From NCBI GenBank assembly GCA_963760125.1, contig CAVXBV010000007.1, positions 62,001 through 126,000 of the forward strand: 64,000 bases of DNA, given 5' to 3'. The notes under the pieces were generated by a model. That model did not search any database and was not told the DNA's origin. It was given only the letters and a program-made list of their open reading frames with translations. The position numbers and the translations under genes are program-made. This document shows, piece after piece, positions 60,007-64,000 of this stretch (the first letter of the stretch is position 1; the number at the start of each line of letters is the position of its first letter). Source of the stretch: RYN-111 sp963760125. GTDB lineage: Bacteria > Actinomycetota > Actinomycetes > Mycobacteriales > SCTD01.

Positions 60007-60047
60007 CCCCTTCCTGGGGTGATACGAGTGCGTCCCACGTCCTGTGG
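60007..60047 (-). promoter_or_regulatory. Two CsrA-type GGA hairpins in the flagellin 2 leader
   Basis: On the minus strand CCAC-AGGAC-GTGG (60035-60047) and CCCC-AGGAA-GGGG (60007-60019) place GGA in five-base loops. The first contains ACAGGACGT, close to the CsrA consensus ACARGGAUGU. The second holds the Shine-Dalgarno sequence, eight bases from the ATG. A CsrA dimer bridging both would block translation. FliW and CsrA are encoded at 27324-28076. Confidence 0.75.
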
Positions 60048-60057
60048 AACAAAGGTC

Positions 60058-60084
60058 GTATCGGGCCCGGTGGCCCTCAGGTGA
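60058..60084 (-). promoter_or_regulatory. FliA-like promoter of flagellin 2
   Basis: Minus strand TCAC, 15 bases, CCCGATAC. The predicted start near 60051 would produce a leader that begins just before the first GGA hairpin. Confidence 0.6.
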
Positions 60085-60090
60085 GCGAGA

Positions 60091-62148
60091 TCAGCCCAGG
60101 ACTACCCGAGTGGGTAACGCAGAGTGAAGAAGCGCCACCTGCTCCCTCACCTCGGGTGACAGGACCAGGGGAAGCGCGTCGAGCAGGGACCAGGCGGTCG
60201 TCGCGTCCCCAGCGTGGGCCGCCAACAGGGCAACCGTGACCAGGTCGGACGGCGAGAGGCTGGCCACGTCGAGGTCGTCGAGCGCCGCGAAGGCACCGTC
60301 GAGGTCGTCGAGAGCCAGGTGGCACCGGGCGATCGCCACCTGACGTCGCCCGTCGGGAGGAAGCTGGAGCCAGGCTTGGAGCGCGAGACTCGGCTGCTCG
60401 GCCTCCAGGGCCAGGGCTGCGGCAGCCACGGCGGTCGGGTCGCGGTCGACCAGCGCCTCGGCCAGGGCGGAGCGGAACCCAGACCCGCCTGCGTGCTCGG
60501 CAGGGTCGATCCCGCGCGCCCGAAGGGCGGCGAGCAGGTCGCGGCGCTCGCCGGCCCCGAGCCCGTCGAGGACAGCCAGGAAGCTGAACGCCTCGGCCGG
60601 ACAGAGAGCCGCGAGATCCGCCGCCCAGGTGGCGCGCGTCGTGCGGAGGAGGTCGGCCAACAGCGGCCACTGCTCGAACGTCGAGGCCTGCCCGCGCGCA
60701 CACCTCGCCAGGACGTCCGCCGCCTCGCCGTGGCGGTCCAGGGACACGAGTGCTCGGGTGCGGGCGAGCGGGATCGCCACGTCGGCGATCGCGGTGGTCC
60801 GGGACACGGCCTCGTCCGCACGCAACGGCTGACGCTCCCACCGGTCAAGGACGTCGAGGGCCTCGGAGGGACGGTCCAGGGCGCGCAGGGCCTCGGCGAG
60901 CTCCCAGGCCGCCGTGGGATCGGACGGCGACCGGTCGACGGCGTGCGCTGCCCACGTCACTGCTTCGACCTCCGCGCCGCGGCGGCGCAGGAGGCCGGCC
61001 AGCCGGAGGGCCGCCGACGACATCAGTCGTCCCATGCCCGGCGGCATCAGCTCCAGCGCCTCCCGCAGCAGCGCTTCCTGCCGGTCCTCGGTCCCCGGGG
61101 TCAACGACAGGGCCCGGGACAGCTCGTACGCCGTCTTCGACACCGACCGGCCGAGGGCTCCTTCGCGGGCGGCGTCGTAGTCCTTCTCGGCCAGCAGCAG
61201 GTTGCGCGCAGCCTTGTCTCGTTCGCGGTACACCGTCCCGAGGTAGCCGTCGTGGTCCAGGTGGATGCCGCCGAAGCGACGTGCCTCCGGAGGGAGACCG
61301 GTGCGGTGGTGGGCCACCGTCTCGTGCACGGCACCGACCCAGCACAGGTCCTGGCGGCGGAACAAGCGGATCGCCTCGTGCTCGAAGCCGACGCCCTGCC
61401 CCGCGTCATCGGTCAGCGACCGGATGAGGACGCCGTACGCCGGGACGCCCCGCGGGGTCAGGGCACGCCGCAGGTCGCCGGCGCGGGACGCGACGAGCTG
61501 CTCGTCGGCGTCGATGCTGAGGACCCACGCGCCCGCGCAGGCCGCCAGCGGGACGTTGCGCGCGGCGGCGAAGTCGTGCGTCCAGGGGGCGTGCACGATC
61601 CGGGCACCGAACGCCATGGCGATCTCGATCGTCCGGTCGCTCGACCCGGTGTCGCAGACCACGATCTCGTCGACGAGGCCGTCGAGCGAGGCCAGGCACG
61701 ACGGGAGGGCCGTCTGCTCGTCCTTCACGATCAGCGAGGCGGACAGCAGGGTGCGGGGGCCGGAGGACAGCCGGCGCCGCGGTCGGGACGCCACGGTGGT
61801 CAGCGCTTGCAGGGCAGCGAACGAGCGAGCTGCGGACACCACGGGACGCGCCAGGTCCGCGGCGTCCACGCGGAGCCAGCCAGGTCCCGACGCGGGTGTG
61901 CCCGCGGTCAGCGCCGCGGTCACGTCGGTCCCCAGGGCGCCGTCCACCAGGATGACCGGGCCGGTGAGACCAGCCGCGAACTGCGCGAGGCGCTCCCCGA
62001 GGTCGCCGTCCCCCACGACCACCTCGAGGCCCGCCAGGGGCTCCGGGCCCAGGACCACCCACGGACCGTCGACCGTGTGCCGGAGGCGGTGCAGCGACGC
62101 GCGCGCGGTGGCCGCGCCGTCGTCGGCGAGCAGCACCAGGTGAGTCAC
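60091..62148 (-). CDS. Family 2 glycosyltransferase with TPR-like C-terminus
   Basis: A 685-residue protein. Residues ~130-330 are a GT2 domain (LSASLIVKDEQTALPSCLAS, EIVVCDTGSSDRTIEIAMAF, metal-binding D213-A-D215 in LSIDADEQL, ARNVPLAACAG). About 350-670 are alpha-helical repeats (SALRLAGLLRRRGAEVEAVT, ALDVLDRWERQPLRADEAVS). This architecture is common in flagellin- and protein-O-glycosylating enzymes of Gram-positive bacteria. The GTG start overlaps the flgL stop as GTGA, so it is in the flgK-flgL operon, upstream of the flagellins. Flagellin is the likely acceptor (inference). Confidence 0.88.
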   Translation of the reverse strand: MTHLVLLADDGAATARASLHRLRHTVDGPWVVLGPEPLAGLEVVVGDGDLGERLAQFAAGLTGPVILVDGALGTDVTAALTAGTPASGPGWLRVDAADLARPVVSAARSFAALQALTTVASRPRRRLSSGPRTLLSASLIVKDEQTALPSCLASLDGLVDEIVVCDTGSSDRTIEIAMAFGARIVHAPWTHDFAAARNVPLAACAGAWVLSIDADEQLVASRAGDLRRALTPRGVPAYGVLIRSLTDDAGQGVGFEHEAIRLFRRQDLCWVGAVHETVAHHRTGLPPEARRFGGIHLDHDGYLGTVYRERDKAARNLLLAEKDYDAAREGALGRSVSKTAYELSRALSLTPGTEDRQEALLREALELMPPGMGRLMSSAALRLAGLLRRRGAEVEAVTWAAHAVDRSPSDPTAAWELAEALRALDRPSEALDVLDRWERQPLRADEAVSRTTAIADVAIPLARTRALVSLDRHGEAADVLARCARGQASTFEQWPLLADLLRTTRATWAADLAALCPAEAFSFLAVLDGLGAGERRDLLAALRARGIDPAEHAGGSGFRSALAEALVDRDPTAVAAAALALEAEQPSLALQAWLQLPPDGRRQVAIARCHLALDDLDGAFAALDDLDVASLSPSDLVTVALLAAHAGDATTAWSLLDALPLVLSPEVREQVALLHSALPTRVVLG

Positions 62149-63041
62149 CTGAGGAAATCAGCCAGGGAGGGCAGGTTGGCGCGGCTGGCCGCGCCGAGGG
62201 CGGCGGAGTAGCCGGTCTGGGCGGCGCTCATCTGGAGAACGGCTCTGGCCAGGTCGACGTCCTCGAGCTGGGAGCGCCGGCCGGCCAGGTCGGTCAGGGC
62301 GACGCTGCCTGCGTCATACGCCGTGTCGACGCGGTTGGTCGTGGCGCCGACCTTGGCCAGTCCGCGCAGGACGTCGCTGTGGCGTGCCTCGAGAGCGTCC
62401 TGGTTGGCCGCGAGGGTGCTCACGTCGTCCGTGCGCACGGCGGTGCTCAGGGTCTTCAGCACGCTGAAGACGTCCTGGCTGCCGAAACCGAACAGGTCGT
62501 CCGCACCGGGTGCGCCGGTGACGTTCACCCCGAGGGTGATGGTGGGGCTGATCTGTCGCGCCACCTGGCCGCCGTCGCCGCCGTAGCGCACCGTGCCGTC
62601 GGCCGCGGTGAGGAGCGCCTGGGCGCCGAAGCCGCCGAACAGGGAACGGCCGAGGTGCTGGGTGTTGCCGAGGTCGCGCATCTCTGTGCGGATCTGGTCG
62701 AGCTCGTCCGCGATCGCGGCCCGGCTCGTGTCGGACAGCGCGCCGCTGACGGCGGAGACGGCCAGGCTCTTGGCGCGTGCCAGGAGGGACGACATCGACT
62801 GCAGGGTGCCGTCGGCGGTGCCGAGCCAACCTTGCGCGTCGGTGGCGCTGCGTTGGAAGGAGGACCAGTCGGCCGCCTCGGAGCGGTACCGCTCGGCGGC
62901 GGTGGCAGCGGGCGCGTCGTCGGACCAGGCGGCCACGGCCTTCCCTGTCCCGATCTGGCTCTGCAGGCGCTGCACCCGTTCGAGCGCCCCGCCGAGGCTC
63001 GAGGCTGTGGTGAGGTAGGTCCCGATCGTGGTGACTCTCAT
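62145..63041 (-). CDS. flgL: Hook-filament junction protein FlgL
   Basis: A 298-residue flagellin-like protein (TTIGTYLTTASSLGGALERV, QRLQSQIGTGKAVAAWSDDA; C-terminus DLARAVLQMSAAQTGYSAAL, GAASRANLPSLADFLR). It forms the second junction layer between hook and filament. It lies seven bases after flgK. Confidence 0.94.
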   Translation of the reverse strand: MRVTTIGTYLTTASSLGGALERVQRLQSQIGTGKAVAAWSDDAPAATAAERYRSEAADWSSFQRSATDAQGWLGTADGTLQSMSSLLARAKSLAVSAVSGALSDTSRAAIADELDQIRTEMRDLGNTQHLGRSLFGGFGAQALLTAADGTVRYGGDGGQVARQISPTITLGVNVTGAPGADDLFGFGSQDVFSVLKTLSTAVRTDDVSTLAANQDALEARHSDVLRGLAKVGATTNRVDTAYDAGSVALTDLAGRRSQLEDVDLARAVLQMSAAQTGYSAALGAASRANLPSLADFLR

Positions 63042-63048
63042 CGGTCGG

Positions 63049-64000
63049 TCACCGGACCATGCTGTTGATGAGCGTGTCGAGCATGCCGTCGGCGATGGAG
63101 ACCACGCGGGCGGCTGCCTCGTAGGAGTGCTGGTACTTCACCAGGTCGATCATCTCCTCGTCCACGGAGACCCCATCGGCGCTGGCCCGCGCGGTCTTAG
63201 CCGACGTCAGCGAGGCGTTGGCGGTGTGGGCGTTGCGGGTGGCGTCGGCGGCGGCCTGCCCGACGCGGCTGCCCACCGCCCGCAGCAGGTCCGCGACGCT
63301 CTGGCCGTTGCCGTCCCGCGTGGTGCGCAGGGCCGCGACCAGGGCAAGGGCGCCGGTCCCGTCGCCGGGTGCGGCTCCCGGAACGGTGGCGCCGCTGCTG
63401 CTGAGGTGGCTGGTCGTCGTCCCTGCCCCGAGGCCGGCGAGGGTGAGGGCGGGGTTCACGGCCAGGGTCGCGGCGCTCGTGCCGGTGAAGAAGTCCGACC
63501 CGGTGGAGCCGTCGCTGCCGACACCGGCGCGGTGCGCCGCGTTGACGACGTCGCGCAACCGCACCGCGACCGCGTCGAGCTGGGCGCGGTACGACGGGAG
63601 GTCGGTCGCGGCAGCGCTGACGTAGCCGCCGATCTCGCCGGCGAGGGCGAGCGGGTTGCCGCCGATCGTGACGCCGACCGGCTGGGTGGTCGTGACTCCG
63701 ACGGCGGCCGCGACCTGTCCCTGGACCAGGTTCGTCCCGCTGGTGGTCGTGACGGTGACCGACCCGTCCCGCTGCGCCTCGATCCGCGCGCCGGTCAGGG
63801 CGGCGACCCGGTCGAGGGCGGCGTCTCGCTGGTCGAGCAGGTCGTTGGGCTCCCGCTGCTCGGTCTGCGCCTTGATGATCGACGCGTTGAGCTTGGCCAC
63901 CGTGGACAGCAGGCCGTTGAGCTCGGTGACGTCGTCGCTGACCCGCAGCCCGACCTCGGTGCTCACGTCGTCGAGGCGCTGTGCCGCGCCCGTGAGCGCG
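63049..64000 (-). CDS. flgK: Hook-associated protein FlgK, C-terminal part
   Basis: Open through the window edge; at least 316 residues are present. The order is ALTGAAQRLDDVSTEVGLRV, LNASIIKAQTEQREPNDLLD and QRDAALDRVAALTGARI, then the terminal SVDEEMIDLVKYQHSYEAAA and RVVSIADGMLDTLINSMVR. The N-terminal start lies beyond base 64000. FlgK forms the first hook-filament junction layer. Confidence 0.94.
   Translation of the reverse strand, partial: ALTGAAQRLDDVSTEVGLRVSDDVTELNGLLSTVAKLNASIIKAQTEQREPNDLLDQRDAALDRVAALTGARIEAQRDGSVTVTTTSGTNLVQGQVAAAVGVTTTQPVGVTIGGNPLALAGEIGGYVSAAATDLPSYRAQLDAVAVRLRDVVNAAHRAGVGSDGSTGSDFFTGTSAATLAVNPALTLAGLGAGTTTSHLSSSGATVPGAAPGDGTGALALVAALRTTRDGNGQSVADLLRAVGSRVGQAAADATRNAHTANASLTSAKTARASADGVSVDEEMIDLVKYQHSYEAAARVVSIADGMLDTLINSMVR

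Overview
The window is a chromosomal stretch of a high-GC, motile actinomycete. The evidence is a recA preceded by DUF3046, an actinobacterial SOS box and a PafBC-type promoter, an MshC-like ligase of the mycothiol type, a SigE-family sigma factor, frequent GTG starts with ATGA/GTGA overlaps, and a Gram-positive-style flagellar locus without L- or P-ring genes. Flagellated genera such as Kineococcus or Nocardioides would fit, but the sequence alone does not fix the genus. I saw no insertion sequence, CRISPR array or rRNA.

Layout. 1-5784: end of a GNAT/acyl-CoA synthetase gene, DUF3046, recA, recX, MshC-like ligase. 5942-8729: RsbW-like ATPase, secreted subtilase, two secreted paralogues. 8755-12848: miaB, DUF1905 protein, tRNA-His, GGDEF protein, oligoribonuclease. 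12892-19538: HerA-like ATPase, winged-helix protein, MFS exporter, a lipoprotein/membrane operon, tRNA-Arg. 19610-27086: ECF sigma factor with a broken partner gene, ligB, a second ssb, an NAD-binding protein, a CPBP protease, ettA. From 27324 on nearly everything is flagellar: fliW-csrA-fliA-lepB on the plus strand, then one long minus-strand operon from flgB (49456) to a small membrane gene (29979). Beyond it come fliS and a fliT-like gene, a two-gene CDP-polyol cassette, a small gene plus a broken HNH endonuclease gene, fliD, two flagellins, a glycosyltransferase, flgL and the start-less part of flgK.

How the parts work together. The flgB operon encodes the basal body, C-ring, export apparatus, stator and hook. 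The distal genes encode cap, filament, junction and chaperone proteins. A motif like the sigma-28 promoter (TCAN-N15-NCCGAT) stands before flgB, before each flagellin gene and before the CDP-polyol cassette. FliA, encoded here, probably reads all four. The cassette (a LicC-like cytidylyltransferase plus a two-domain TagF-like transferase) is therefore best explained as a flagellum- or flagellin-modifying system; this is the most interesting candidate for something undescribed. The FliW-CsrA switch is also complete in this window: the flagellin leader at 60007-60047 carries two hairpins with GGA in the loop, one of them on the Shine-Dalgarno sequence.

Quality note. At least five coding regions change reading frame (near 1762, 4005 and 4586, 20370 and 21225, in the G6 run 41835-41840, and at 55879). 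This density suggests consensus indels in the assembly rather than five independent pseudogenes, so the 'pseudogene' entries should be read with that in mind.
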